This document shows, piece by piece, positions 1 through 7,063 of a DNA stretch of 17,844 nucleotides (positions are counted from its first letter, which is position 1; the number at the start of each line of letters is the position of its first letter). A model generated the notes under the pieces. The model did no database searches. It saw only the letters and a list, made by a program, of their open reading frames with translations, and was not told where the DNA came from. A program made the position numbers and the translations under genes. Origin of the DNA: an uncultured Clostridia bacterium (lineage in GTDB: Bacteria; Bacillota; Clostridia; Christensenellales; UBA1242); NCBI GenBank assembly GCA_937900575.1, contig CALCEI010000020.1, positions 1-17,844 on the forward strand, in the 5' to 3' direction.

Positions 1-414
1 CACGAAGAGGATCATGGTATTGGTACAACCGCCTATGATCCAACCAATTATGGTTTTACTGCTAGCACTCCTAACAATAGACTTGGCATGTATATTAATG
101 GTTGGGATGACGTAAATGATATCGGAATAGTTAATCCAAATGGTGAAAGCGAGCATGAGCGTTCGCCTCATAATATGGATTTATCATACGATGATGGTAA
201 TCACGAAATTTTATCCACTAGTACCGCAATGGATTTAACCAATGTTCAAGAATATCTTAACGACGACGGTTCAGCAAAAGGGCCGAGCGACTTAGCGTGG
301 GATGAAAAATTAGGCTTTGTCGGTGGATTTGTTTATTTAGTTTTGATGCAAAGGAAGTTCTTTTTGCCTTTTTTGAAAAGGAGACCTTCTTTAAGCGCTG
401 ATGCTGAAACTTGA
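1..414 (+). CDS. 3' fragment of an unrecognised acidic protein, open at the left edge
   Basis: The frame is open from base 1 to a TGA at 412-414, giving about 137 residues with no start inside the window that has a ribosome binding site; the first Met (88) has none. The visible part is rich in Asp, Asn, Gly and Ser, with no membrane segment and no motif I recognise, which would fit a secreted or surface protein. The last 27 codons (333-414) lie antisense to the conserved 3' end of tyrS, so that tail (Leu/Phe/Lys-rich, unlike the rest) is probably not the native C-terminus. Codon use upstream of about 310 includes more GC-rich codons (CGT, TCG, CCG, GCG, GGG) than neighbouring genes. There is no terminator between it and tyrS. 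It may be a truncated gene, a recombination junction or an assembly join. Confidence 0.45.
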   Translation, partial: HEEDHGIGTTAYDPTNYGFTASTPNNRLGMYINGWDDVNDIGIVNPNGESEHERSPHNMDLSYDDGNHEILSTSTAMDLTNVQEYLNDDGSAKGPSDLAWDEKLGFVGGFVYLVLMQRKFFLPFLKRRPSLSADAET

Positions 415-1568
415 AGGTAAGGGTCGGTTATTGTTTCACCTTCCATGGAAAGTCCGTTTTGTTCAATCAATCTACGGGCTTCGCCTTTTGATGCAACAAA
501 GTTTGCATTAAGCAACAAATCTAACACACCAACACTTTCACCTGTGATTTCAAGTTCAACAGTTGGGGCATTGTCTTTATCCATAACGGAAGATGCAAAC
601 AAGTTGTTTGTCATGTTTTGTGCTTCGTTGGCATCTTGTTCGCCACGCACAAATTTGGTAAATTCATAAGCCAAACGTTTTTTTGCTGAAACAATGTCGG
701 TTGCAATCATATTACGTACTTCGTCCATTGGGATATCGGTAAACATTGCAAACATCATTTCCACGCAGTTATCTGGTGTTTGGTAAATGCCTTGATAAAA
801 ATCGTATGCTGAAATTTTATCTTTATCAATCCAAATTGCGCCCTTTTCTGTTTTGCCCATCTTCTTGCCTTCTGGGGTTACCAAAAGTGGATTGGTTGCG
901 CCAACAAGTTGTGGTGCATTTTCATTGCCGTTTAAGAAATTGATTTTACGTGCCAATTCCACACCAGCAACAATGTTGCCCCATTGGTCAGCGCCACCCC
1001 ATTGGAGTGTGCAACCGTATTCTTTATTCAAGTGTACAAAATCGTATGCTTGCATTGGCATATAGCCCATTTCAAAGAAGGAAAGTCCACCTTCTTCAAT
1101 ACGTTTTGCATAAATTTCGTTGGTAACCATTTTGTTTACGTTGAAATGTACGCCAATTTCACGCATAAAATCTACATAAGTAAGTTTATCAAACCAATCT
1201 GCATTGTTAACAATCCTTACAGGGTTATCCCCTTCAAAATCAAGGAACACACTTAAGCATTTTTTTATGCCTTCAATGTTTTTGTTGATTTGTTCACGGC
1301 TAAGTAACTTACGCATTTCGCTTTTGCCTGTTGGGTCGCCAATTGATGCAGTTGCGCCACCAACCAAAAACACAATGTGGTGACCTGCTTTTTGCATACG
1401 GCGCAAAACACCATATGGCACGCAGTGACCAACGTGCAAACTATCTGCAGTTGGGTCCACACCATGATAAATTGTTATTGGGGAACCATTAAGCATTTCT
1501 TTCAATGCCTTTTCATCGGTTGTTTGGTAAATTAAATTTCTTTCTTTTAATGTTTCAAATAAATTCAT
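333..1568 (-). CDS. tyrS: Tyrosyl-tRNA synthetase
   Basis: Class I aminoacyl-tRNA synthetase that charges tRNA-Tyr with tyrosine using ATP in the cytoplasm. The 411-residue length is normal for bacterial TyrRS. The HIGH signature appears as HVGH (residues 45-48) after GVDPTADSL, the tyrosine pocket as QWGGADQWGN (about 189-198), and the KMSKS loop as KMGKT (236-240), the usual bacterial TyrRS form. An S4-type RNA-binding domain occupies roughly residues 340-411. The ATG is preceded by AAGAGG, which overlaps the stop codon of the upstream cvpA-like gene (8-base gap), so the two are cotranscribed and probably translationally coupled. The 3' end overlaps an opposing frame and no terminator follows it. 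No T-box leader is seen. Confidence 0.97.
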   Translation of the reverse strand: MNLFETLKERNLIYQTTDEKALKEMLNGSPITIYHGVDPTADSLHVGHCVPYGVLRRMQKAGHHIVFLVGGATASIGDPTGKSEMRKLLSREQINKNIEGIKKCLSVFLDFEGDNPVRIVNNADWFDKLTYVDFMREIGVHFNVNKMVTNEIYAKRIEEGGLSFFEMGYMPMQAYDFVHLNKEYGCTLQWGGADQWGNIVAGVELARKINFLNGNENAPQLVGATNPLLVTPEGKKMGKTEKGAIWIDKDKISAYDFYQGIYQTPDNCVEMMFAMFTDIPMDEVRNMIATDIVSAKKRLAYEFTKFVRGEQDANEAQNMTNNLFASSVMDKDNAPTVELEITGESVGVLDLLLNANFVASKGEARRLIEQNGLSMEGETITDPYLQVSASALKEGLLFKKGKKNFLCIKTK

Positions 1569-1576
1569 AATGCCTC

Positions 1577-2350
1577 TTATTTTCTACTTTCCCACAAATT
1601 TTCAATCCAAGTTTGAATTACATTGCCATGGATAATGTATTTATCTACAACAGTATCTGCTTGAGTATAAACAAATTTTTCAATTTTTGTATTGTCATTG
1701 ATAAGTGGAGTGATGGTTTTGTTTACAACAGGAATTAAGGATAAGAACACAAGTGCAATATTAATTGCAAAGACAATTACACCTGCTTTAACCACGCCAA
1801 ACAACAAACCAAGAACTTTGTTTAAGCCACCAAGAACTTTTGTCCTTGCCAAACTTTCAAACAACTTTGAAAGGAGTGCAACAACAATTTTCAACACAAT
1901 AAACACCAAAATTCCGGAAATTACCACCATGCAAAGCCAACCAATTGATGAACCTACAACACCACCTACGGTTGTGCCTTCTGGTAAAACTGAAATATCT
2001 TTACCTGTAAAGACTGATTTTGTTAAGGTTGCCAAAAGTTTGTTTAAGCTTGCTGGGATTGCATCAAGAACACCTTGTGCATCTGCAAATTCAGATACAG
2101 CCCTGCCAAAGAAAGCATTTGTGCTTGTAAGTGGACCTTGAATTGCATTTCCAATGTCACCAGCAAAATCATGTATACCATTAATCCATTTTGCAACATA
2201 CTTTGCAACAAGTACGGCAACAATTAAGCACACAACCCAGCTAAACAATGAAAAGAATGATTTAAAGAACCCTTTTTTAAGTCCAATAATGGCAAAAATT
2301 AAAACTGCAAGAACAATTGCAACATCAATAATAATTCCAACAACATTCAT
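1577..2350 (-). CDS. CvpA family membrane protein
   Basis: The 257-residue protein has about four hydrophobic segments: near residues 5-23, 28-50, 138-165 and 185-215. The N-terminal pattern (IGLKKGFFKSFFSL) and the later NKVLGLLFGVVKAG stretch are typical of the CvpA/colicin V production family. Relative to compact CvpA proteins (about 160-180 residues) it has a longer extracytoplasmic loop between helices 2 and 3, common in Clostridia. Family function is poorly defined: in proteobacteria it is linked to colicin V export and envelope stress. The ATG follows a strong AAGGAGG. It is the first gene of a two-gene operon with tyrS and has its own sigma-A promoter at 2373-2401, overlapped by a palindrome. 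Confidence 0.85.
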   Translation of the reverse strand: MNVVGIIIDVAIVLAVLIFAIIGLKKGFFKSFFSLFSWVVCLIVAVLVAKYVAKWINGIHDFAGDIGNAIQGPLTSTNAFFGRAVSEFADAQGVLDAIPASLNKLLATLTKSVFTGKDISVLPEGTTVGGVVGSSIGWLCMVVISGILVFIVLKIVVALLSKLFESLARTKVLGGLNKVLGLLFGVVKAGVIVFAINIALVFLSLIPVVNKTITPLINDNTKIEKFVYTQADTVVDKYIIHGNVIQTWIENLWESRK

Positions 2351-2372
2351 AATTGCCTCCTTAATTTACTTC

Positions 2373-2401
2373 ATTTTAACACAAGTGTTAAATTTTGTAA
2401 A
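2373..2401 (-). promoter_or_regulatory. Sigma-A promoter of the cvpA-like/tyrS operon
   Basis: Reading the minus strand: TTTACA (2401-2396), a 17-base spacer, then TAAAAT (2378-2373). The predicted start is about 15-18 bases upstream of the cvpA-like ATG, so the leader is short and cannot hold a T-box. The -10 element is partly inside an 18-base palindrome (2375-2392). Confidence 0.65.
2375..2392. promoter_or_regulatory. 18-base palindrome over the cvpA promoter, putative operator
   Basis: TTTAACACAAGTGTTAAA has two perfect 8-base arms around AA. It covers most of the -10 and the start of the spacer of the cvpA-like promoter, a classic repressor position. There is no T-run after it on the minus strand, so a terminator is unlikely. 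I cannot assign the regulator; it does not match CIRCE, Zur or Bacillus LexA sites. Confidence 0.5.
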
Positions 2402-2439
2402 CGATTTTTTCACACAACGCATGGTCTATTCCAACATAA

Positions 2440-2448
2440 TTATCCACA
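2440..2448 (+). promoter_or_regulatory. Single consensus DnaA box
   Basis: TTATCCACA is an exact match to the consensus DnaA box, in the cvpA/ftsH intergenic region. It is alone, with no dnaA, dnaN or AT-rich unwinding cluster nearby, so it is not an origin. It could be a regulatory DnaA site or chance in AT-rich DNA. Confidence 0.3.
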
Positions 2449-2518
2449 TTTTGCCAAAAAGCAAACAATTATAAAAAGTTTTATATTGGTAAAATATCAT
2501 ATATAATGTTAAAATGAT

Positions 2519-2547
2519 TTGATAAACTTTTGTTATTATGTTAAAAT
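2519..2547 (+). promoter_or_regulatory. Sigma-A promoter of ftsH
   Basis: TTGATA (2519-2524), a 17-base spacer, then TAAAAT (2542-2547). The predicted start near 2554 leaves a leader of about 40 bases, longer than for most genes here, with room for the palindrome at 2561-2580 before the AAGGAG ribosome binding site. A TATAAT at 2502-2507 upstream lacks a good -35. Confidence 0.65.
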
Positions 2548-2560
2548 AAAGCAACATGGT

Positions 2561-2580
2561 TTGGTACACATAGTGTACAA
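2561..2580. promoter_or_regulatory. Palindrome in the ftsH leader, putative operator
   Basis: TTGGTACACATAGTGTACAA has perfect GTACAC/GTGTAC arms around ATA, extended to TTG/CAA if one G is bulged. It lies just downstream of the predicted ftsH transcription start and ends 14 bases before the ATG. It shares an ACAC-N2/3-GTGT core with the palindrome at the cvpA promoter. It could be an operator or an mRNA hairpin near the ribosome binding site. Confidence 0.45.
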
Positions 2581-2594
2581 GTTAAGGAGAAAAA

Positions 2595-4817
2595 ATGGAA
2601 AAGAAAAAGAATAGCCCATGGAAGTCGATTTTATTTTATGGATTAATCATTGTTATTGCAGTTGTGCTTATTTATTGGGTGGTGGCAGCAAATGACAGAA
2701 AAAGACAAGTAACTTACACTCAGTTTGAAGATATGGTTGCAACAGGACAAGTTGCCGAAATTGACGTTTATGGTTATACGGTAAGAATAAGAACAGTTAA
2801 TGGCGTTGCAGAAGAAAAATTCCCAAACACTGTGGATAAGTACTGTACAATAACAAATGATTGCAACGTTCACGAAGTGATTGAAGAATGGAACAACAAA
2901 ATTTCTGAGCGTAATGATGATGGCGAACGTGTTTTAAAACCAGGTTATGAAGACAAAGTTATTATTGAAGAAAACTATTCTTACGAAACAGAAAGTTTTA
3001 TAAGCCGTGTAATGCCATATTTAAGCATTGCAGTTGTAATCATCATTGGCATAATGTTGTTTAAGAGTTTATCTTCTGGTGGCAAACAAGGTTTTGGTTT
3101 TGCAAAAAACAAAGCAAAACTTGTTGTGTCTTCCAACGTGCGTTTCACTGACGTTGCAGGTGCAGAAGAAGAAAAAGAAGAACTTAAAGAAATTGTTGAA
3201 TTCTTAAAAACTCCAAGCAGGTTCACAGAACTTGGTGCACGTATTCCAAAAGGCGTGTTGTTGGTTGGACCTCCAGGAACAGGTAAGACCTTGCTTGCAA
3301 AAGCAGTTGCCGGCGAAAGCAAAGTGCCTTTCTTCAGCATTTCTGGTTCAGATTTTGTTGAACTTTACGTTGGTGTTGGTGCAAGCCGTGTGCGTGATTT
3401 GTTTGAAAGTGCAAAAGCAAGTGCACCATGTATTGTGTTTATTGATGAAATTGATGCAGTTGGCCGTCAACGTGGCGCAGGTTTGGGTGGCGGAAATGAT
3501 GAACGTGAACAAACTTTAAATCAACTTTTGGTTGAAATGGACGGCTTTGAAACAAACAGTGGAATCATTGTATTGGCAGCAACCAACCGTTCAGATGTCT
3601 TGGACCCAGCACTTACTCGTCCAGGCCGTTTTGACAGACAAATTTATGTACACTTGCCAGATGTAAAGGGCAGGGAAGAAATTATTAAAGTTCACTCAAG
3701 AAACAAACCTTTAAGTGATGATGTGGACTTCAAGCGTATTGCACGTTTAACAAGTGGACTTGCTGGTGCAGACATTGAGAACATGCTTAACGAAGCAGCT
3801 TTGCTTGCTGCACGTGATGGCAGATACAAAATCACGATGGTGGATATCCAAGAAGGTTTAAACAAAGCAATTATGGGACCTAAAAAAGTTTCTATGGTTG
3901 TTACAGAAGAAGATAAAAAGATTACAGCCGTGCATGAAGCCGGTCACGCAATTGTGGCAGAAAGTTTGCCAGGTTGTGATAAGGTGCAAGAAATTTCTGT
4001 TATTCCACGTGGTGGTGCAGGTGGCTATACCTTGACTTTTGATGAAAAGGATAGAACACACATGCCAAAGCAAAAATTGTTGGATACTCTTGCAATGATG
4101 CTTGGTGGACGTACTGCAGAAGAAGTTATGTTAAATGACGTAACAACAGGCGCAAGCAACGATATTGACAGAGCAACCAAATTGGCACACAAAATGGTGG
4201 CAGAATGGGGCATGAGTGAAAAACTTGGTTTACTAAGTGTTGGCGAAGGCGAAGAAGTGTTTGTTGGCAGAAATTATCAACGTTCAATTGCATATAGTCA
4301 ACAATTGGCTTATGAAATTGATGAAGAAGTTAAAAAACTTATCAATGAAGCACACAAAACAGCAACAAAAATTTTAACCGAAAAGAAAGATGTTATTGAA
4401 AGAATTCAACAAATTTTGTTGGATAAAGAAACAATATATAAAGAAGAATTTGAAATGTTGTTTAACGGTGCAAGCGTTGAAGAAGTTGAAAAAGCAATAG
4501 ACAAAAAAGAAAAAGAAAAGAAAGCATACCAAGAAAAAGCAAAAAAGCAAGCAGCAGAAGAACGCTTTATTAAAGAAATCAAAAATAGAGTTGTAACTGC
4601 TGAAGCATTGGCAAAAGCTGGTGTAATTTCTGCTCAGGACTTAAATAAAATTAAAAATGAAGCCGAAGCACAAATTGCAAAAAGAACAGTTAAAAAAGAA
4701 GAACCGTTTGAAGAAAAAGTTGAAACAAAAAAGGCAACAAAGAAAACCACAAGGAAATCAACTTCAACCAAAAAATCTTCTTCAAAAAGCAAAAAAGATA
4801 ACAAAGAAAGCAAGTAA
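2595..4817 (+). CDS. ftsH: ATP-dependent zinc metalloprotease FtsH
   Basis: Membrane-anchored AAA+ protease that extracts and degrades membrane and cytosolic proteins as a hexamer. Visible in order: transmembrane segment 1 (about 11-31), an extracytoplasmic domain (32-136), transmembrane segment 2 (about 140-157), the AAA+ module with Walker A GPPGTGKT (225-232), Walker B VFIDEID (281-287), a second region of homology containing RPGRFDR (342-348), then the M41 domain with the zinc motif HEAGH (447-451) and the third ligand Asp in SND (523). All key residues are present, so it should be active. At 740 residues it is about 100 longer than typical: residues after about 690 are a Lys/Ser/Thr-rich disordered tail. 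The ATG follows AAGGAG. It has its own promoter and terminator. Confidence 0.97.
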   Translation: MEKKKNSPWKSILFYGLIIVIAVVLIYWVVAANDRKRQVTYTQFEDMVATGQVAEIDVYGYTVRIRTVNGVAEEKFPNTVDKYCTITNDCNVHEVIEEWNNKISERNDDGERVLKPGYEDKVIIEENYSYETESFISRVMPYLSIAVVIIIGIMLFKSLSSGGKQGFGFAKNKAKLVVSSNVRFTDVAGAEEEKEELKEIVEFLKTPSRFTELGARIPKGVLLVGPPGTGKTLLAKAVAGESKVPFFSISGSDFVELYVGVGASRVRDLFESAKASAPCIVFIDEIDAVGRQRGAGLGGGNDEREQTLNQLLVEMDGFETNSGIIVLAATNRSDVLDPALTRPGRFDRQIYVHLPDVKGREEIIKVHSRNKPLSDDVDFKRIARLTSGLAGADIENMLNEAALLAARDGRYKITMVDIQEGLNKAIMGPKKVSMVVTEEDKKITAVHEAGHAIVAESLPGCDKVQEISVIPRGGAGGYTLTFDEKDRTHMPKQKLLDTLAMMLGGRTAEEVMLNDVTTGASNDIDRATKLAHKMVAEWGMSEKLGLLSVGEGEEVFVGRNYQRSIAYSQQLAYEIDEEVKKLINEAHKTATKILTEKKDVIERIQQILLDKETIYKEEFEMLFNGASVEEVEKAIDKKEKEKKAYQEKAKKQAAEERFIKEIKNRVVTAEALAKAGVISAQDLNKIKNEAEAQIAKRTVKKEEPFEEKVETKKATKKTTRKSTSTKKSSSKSKKDNKESK

Positions 4818-4831
4818 ACCTTGCTTTTTTT
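4807..4831 (+). terminator. Rho-independent terminator of ftsH
   Basis: AAAGCAAG and CTTGCTTT pair as an 8-base stem with a TAAAC loop, followed by T residues. The left arm lies inside the last ftsH codons and the loop begins with the stop codon. Confidence 0.85.
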
Positions 4832-4853
4832 GATTGCTGTAATTTATTATATA

Positions 4854-4862
4854 TGTTATAAT
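4854..4862 (+). promoter_or_regulatory. Extended -10 promoter of the 4881 gene
   Basis: TGTTATAAT gives a perfect TATAAT (4857-4862) with an upstream TG. The -35 is weak (TTGCTG at 4834-4839, 17-base spacer). The predicted start near 4869 places the GAGG ribosome binding site (4869-4872) at the extreme 5' end of the transcript. Confidence 0.55.
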
Positions 4863-4880
4863 TTGAATGAGGTTAAAGAT

Positions 4881-5489
4881 ATGAAAAGAGCAAAATCAAT
4901 CATAACCATTCTTTCAACTGCACTTCTTGTAATTGGAATTGTGGTATCAAGTTTTTTAACAGAATATAGTTCTGTTATCGCATCAGTTGTAACAACAGTT
5001 ACAGCCGTTATAGGTGCCATCGCCTTATATATTCAATTTAAAAAGGATAAGGAAATTAACCAAGCTTCCTTTATTATTGAATTTCACAAGACATTTAATG
5101 ATAATGAAGATATTAAAGAAGTTTATTTAATTTTAAACAGAAAAGATAATGGGGACAAAGTTTCATTAAAAGATAAATACGAAAAGGTTATTGAGTACTT
5201 AACATGGATAAGGACATTGTGTTCCTTCATAGAACAAGGTACTTTGAATTTTGATACTATAGATGAAATATTTGGATTTAAATTTTTTGCAGCACTTAAT
5301 GATAAAGAAATTCAAGATATGGAAATTGTAAAGTACTATCAATATTACAAACTTATTTATAAAACATACAACAAATGGGAAGAATACAGAAAGAAACACA
5401 ACAAAACCATACCTTCAGCAAAAACTGCTTTATCATCAACAAAACATTATGATGAGATGGTGAATAAATCAGCTTCAAAGAAAAAGTAA
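4881..5489 (+). CDS. Membrane protein of unknown function with two N-terminal helices
   Basis: The start is the ATG at 4881, because GAGG stands 8 bases upstream. An upstream in-frame TTG lies inside the ftsH terminator and is rejected. The 202-residue product has two hydrophobic segments (about 6-27 and 31-51), a short charged link and a cytosolic helical domain rich in Tyr, Phe and Lys, with FHKTFNDNEDIKEVYLIL, YLTWIRTLCSFIEQGTLNFD and a late YYKLIYKTYNKWEEYRK pattern, then a basic Lys/Ser tail. This general arrangement recalls uncharacterised two-helix families such as DUF4760, an impression I could not check. It is monocistronic between terminators and has no enzymatic signature. Confidence 0.75.
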   Translation: MKRAKSIITILSTALLVIGIVVSSFLTEYSSVIASVVTTVTAVIGAIALYIQFKKDKEINQASFIIEFHKTFNDNEDIKEVYLILNRKDNGDKVSLKDKYEKVIEYLTWIRTLCSFIEQGTLNFDTIDEIFGFKFFAALNDKEIQDMEIVKYYQYYKLIYKTYNKWEEYRKKHNKTIPSAKTALSSTKHYDEMVNKSASKKK

Positions 5490-5515
5490 AAAGATGGCAC
5501 TTGGCCACCTTTTTT
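5487..5515 (+). terminator. Rho-independent terminator of the 4881 gene
   Basis: AAGATGGC (5491-5498) pairs with GCCACCTT (5504-5511) around an ACTTG loop, with one A/C mismatch on the plus strand, followed by T residues. The A-run upstream and the mirrored G-U pair mean it could also stop minus-strand transcription. Confidence 0.75.
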
Positions 5516-5530
5516 ATTGGAATAAATGTT

Positions 5531-5558
5531 TTGTAAAAAAATTTAATTGTGTTATGAT
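5531..5558 (+). promoter_or_regulatory. Promoter of the PHP gene
   Basis: TTGTAA (5531-5536), a 16-base spacer, then TATGAT (5553-5558) with an upstream TG (5550-5551). The predicted start near 5565 gives a leader of about 14 bases that contains GGGAG (5569-5573). Confidence 0.55.
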
Positions 5559-5578
5559 AAAAACATATGGGAGTAAAT

Positions 5579-6397
5579 ATGAGAGATTCACATATTCACA
5601 CAAAATATTCAGATGGTGAATTAGACGAATATGAAATTATTGAAGAAGTTTTTAAAAGTGGTGTAACTGAGTTTACAATTTGTGACCATGATACAATAAT
5701 TGGTAGCCAAAAAGTTTTTGATGTGCTTAAAGCCAATAATCCTCACAACTTAAAATTCCACTCTGGAGTTGAGTTATCTTGCCGAATTCCCGATATGTTT
5801 GGTGGGATAAATGTACATATTTTGTACAGAGATTTTGAATATAGCAACCAAAAACTTAAAAGATTTCTGGATGAAATTAGCATAAAAAGAGCAAAAAAAG
5901 TTGATTTGATGGTGCAATTTGTTAAAGAAACTTTTGGCGTTGAAATTCCAAAACAAGAAATTGAAGAACTTAAAACTCACACAACAATAATTGGCAAACC
6001 ACACATTTATCAATTACTAATAAAACATAAGCCAATGGATTGTGAAGTTTATTATAAAGCAATGAAAAGATTGCCATCACAAAATCTTAAATTAGATTTG
6101 TATGAATTACTTAAAGAACTTAAAGATGATGTTGGATATTTTACATTAGCTCATCCAATTGAAATTATGGAAGAATATGGTTTAAGTTATGCAGATGTGG
6201 AAAGTATTGTTGCACGTTTTGCACCACTTGGAATAAAAGCACTTGAAACAAAGCATTATAAAATTTCAAAAGAAGAAAGCCAAATTTTCCATCAAATTGC
6301 AGAAAAATATGGTCTTGCCGAGACCGAAGGAAGTGATTTCCACGGTCCACATGTTAAACCAAATTTGCACATTGGTGATATTCAAAAACCAAATTAA
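5579..6397 (+). CDS. PHP-domain metal-dependent phosphoesterase (TrpH/YciV-like)
   Basis: The ATG at 5579 is chosen over the one at 5567 because GGGAG (5569-5573) sits 5 bases before it, while 5567 has no ribosome binding site. The 272-residue product carries the PHP motifs in order: HIH (5-7), SDG with Asp12, CDHDT (35-39), HSGVE (61-65), His80, AHP (191-193), and GSDFHG (251-256) near the end. These supply the usual trinuclear metal ligands. The pattern is closest to the stand-alone TrpH/YciV group, which includes enzymes acting on 3',5'-nucleoside bisphosphates and RNA 5' ends (RNase AM), rather than to PolX, DNA polymerase III or histidinol phosphatase. The exact substrate is inferred only. 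It is monocistronic. Confidence 0.85.
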   Translation: MRDSHIHTKYSDGELDEYEIIEEVFKSGVTEFTICDHDTIIGSQKVFDVLKANNPHNLKFHSGVELSCRIPDMFGGINVHILYRDFEYSNQKLKRFLDEISIKRAKKVDLMVQFVKETFGVEIPKQEIEELKTHTTIIGKPHIYQLLIKHKPMDCEVYYKAMKRLPSQNLKLDLYELLKELKDDVGYFTLAHPIEIMEEYGLSYADVESIVARFAPLGIKALETKHYKISKEESQIFHQIAEKYGLAETEGSDFHGPHVKPNLHIGDIQKPN

Positions 6398-6403
6398 GAG
6401 CAT

Positions 6404-6430
6404 AAAAAAACTGCCACATGGCAGTTTTTT
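6404..6430. terminator. Bidirectional terminator between convergent genes
   Basis: AAAAAACTGCC and GGCAGTTTTTT form a stem around ACAT, with A-runs and T-runs on both sides. It serves the plus-strand PHP gene and the minus-strand gene ending at 6449. Confidence 0.88.
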
Positions 6431-6448
6431 GATTGTCAAGTTTAAAAT

Positions 6449-6964
6449 TTATTTTTTCCAAGACAAAATTGCACAAGCAGATGTGCCTAATGCTACAACA
6501 GCTTCAAGAATAAGCATAAACCAGTTAGCTACTAAACCTAATTTAAGTGTTTCATTGTAATTCTTGCCTGCGTAACTTGAAACAACAATCATGCTTACAA
6601 TTGCCATAACAACAAGCAATAATGCAGAAGCAACAAAGCCGAAAGTTGTAAATTTCTTAACTGATGCATTTTTTACCAATCCAATATCGCAAAGCAATTT
6701 TAATGCAGCAAACAACATTGTAAGTCCAGCCAAAACAGCAAGAACAAGCAATACAACTGCAACACCTGTGTCATAACCATCACCAAAGTTGATAAGTTGA
6801 TAGCCACTTAATGTTGCTACAACTTCTTGTTTGCTTGACAAAGCATTGTAAACAACAGAATTAATGTGTGTTGTTGCCAATAAAACAAAAACCAAAGCAC
6901 CAAGAACCAAAGCAACTACGTCAAACAAAACTTTCAACATTGAATGTGATTTCTTTTTAGCCAT
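6449..6964 (-). CDS. Four-helix membrane protein of unknown function
   Basis: The start is the ATG at 6964, preceded by AAAGGAGG. A longer in-frame ATG at 7024 lies upstream of the promoter and is rejected. The 171-residue product has a short basic N-terminus (MAKKKSHS), four hydrophobic helices (about 10-30, 68-95, 105-128 and 142-165) and one larger extracytoplasmic loop between helices 1 and 2 (about 32-66). I recognise no family, and no charged or catalytic residues stand out within the helices. It has its own near-consensus promoter and a terminator, so it is a single-gene unit next to acpP with no evident functional link. Confidence 0.8.
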   Translation of the reverse strand: MAKKKSHSMLKVLFDVVALVLGALVFVLLATTHINSVVYNALSSKQEVVATLSGYQLINFGDGYDTGVAVVLLVLAVLAGLTMLFAALKLLCDIGLVKNASVKKFTTFGFVASALLLVVMAIVSMIVVSSYAGKNYNETLKLGLVANWFMLILEAVVALGTSACAILSWKK

Positions 6965-6991
6965 ATTTCCCTCCTTTATAATACTATTATG

Positions 6992-7020
6992 ATTATAACA
7001 AAAAATGATTGTTAGGTCAA
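6992..7020 (-). promoter_or_regulatory. Near-consensus sigma-A promoter of the four-helix membrane protein gene
   Basis: On the minus strand: TTGACC (7020-7015), a 17-base spacer, then TATAAT (6997-6992), preceded by TGT. This is one of the strongest promoters in the window. The predicted start near 6985 gives a leader of about 20 bases. Confidence 0.8.
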
Positions 7021-7038
7021 ACAAGTAAACAATTCAAT

Positions 7039-7063
7039 AAAAAAAACTGCCATTCGGCAGTTT
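7039..7063 (-). terminator. Rho-independent terminator of acpP
   Basis: AAACTGCC and GGCAGTTT arms around an ATTC loop, followed on the minus strand by a long T-run. The CTGCC/GGCAG stem is the same as in the terminator at 6404-6430. Confidence 0.85.

Noticed and set aside
1692..2141. Long plus-strand frame opposite the cvpA-like gene
   Set aside because: It is antisense to a clear membrane protein gene with good start signals; its composition mirrors that gene's codons.
2351..2400. T-box riboswitch for the tyrS operon
   Set aside because: The promoter lies about 23 bases upstream of the cvpA-like start codon, leaving no room for a T-box leader, and no such motif is present.
2401..2560. Replication origin suggested by the DnaA box
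   Set aside because: Only a single box is present and neither dnaA nor dnaN is nearby.
2375..2580. CIRCE (HrcA) or LexA operators
   Set aside because: The palindromes lack the CIRCE half-sites TTAGCACTC/GAGTGCTAA and the GAAC-N4-GTTC LexA pattern.
4821..4880. Upstream TTG start for the 4881 gene
   Set aside because: The TTG lies within the ftsH terminator stem and upstream of the promoter -10; the ATG at 4881 has a GAGG site.
6965..7024. Longer N-terminus for the four-helix membrane protein from an ATG at 7024
   Set aside because: This ATG is upstream of a near-consensus promoter and lacks a ribosome binding site; the ATG at 6964 follows AAAGGAGG.
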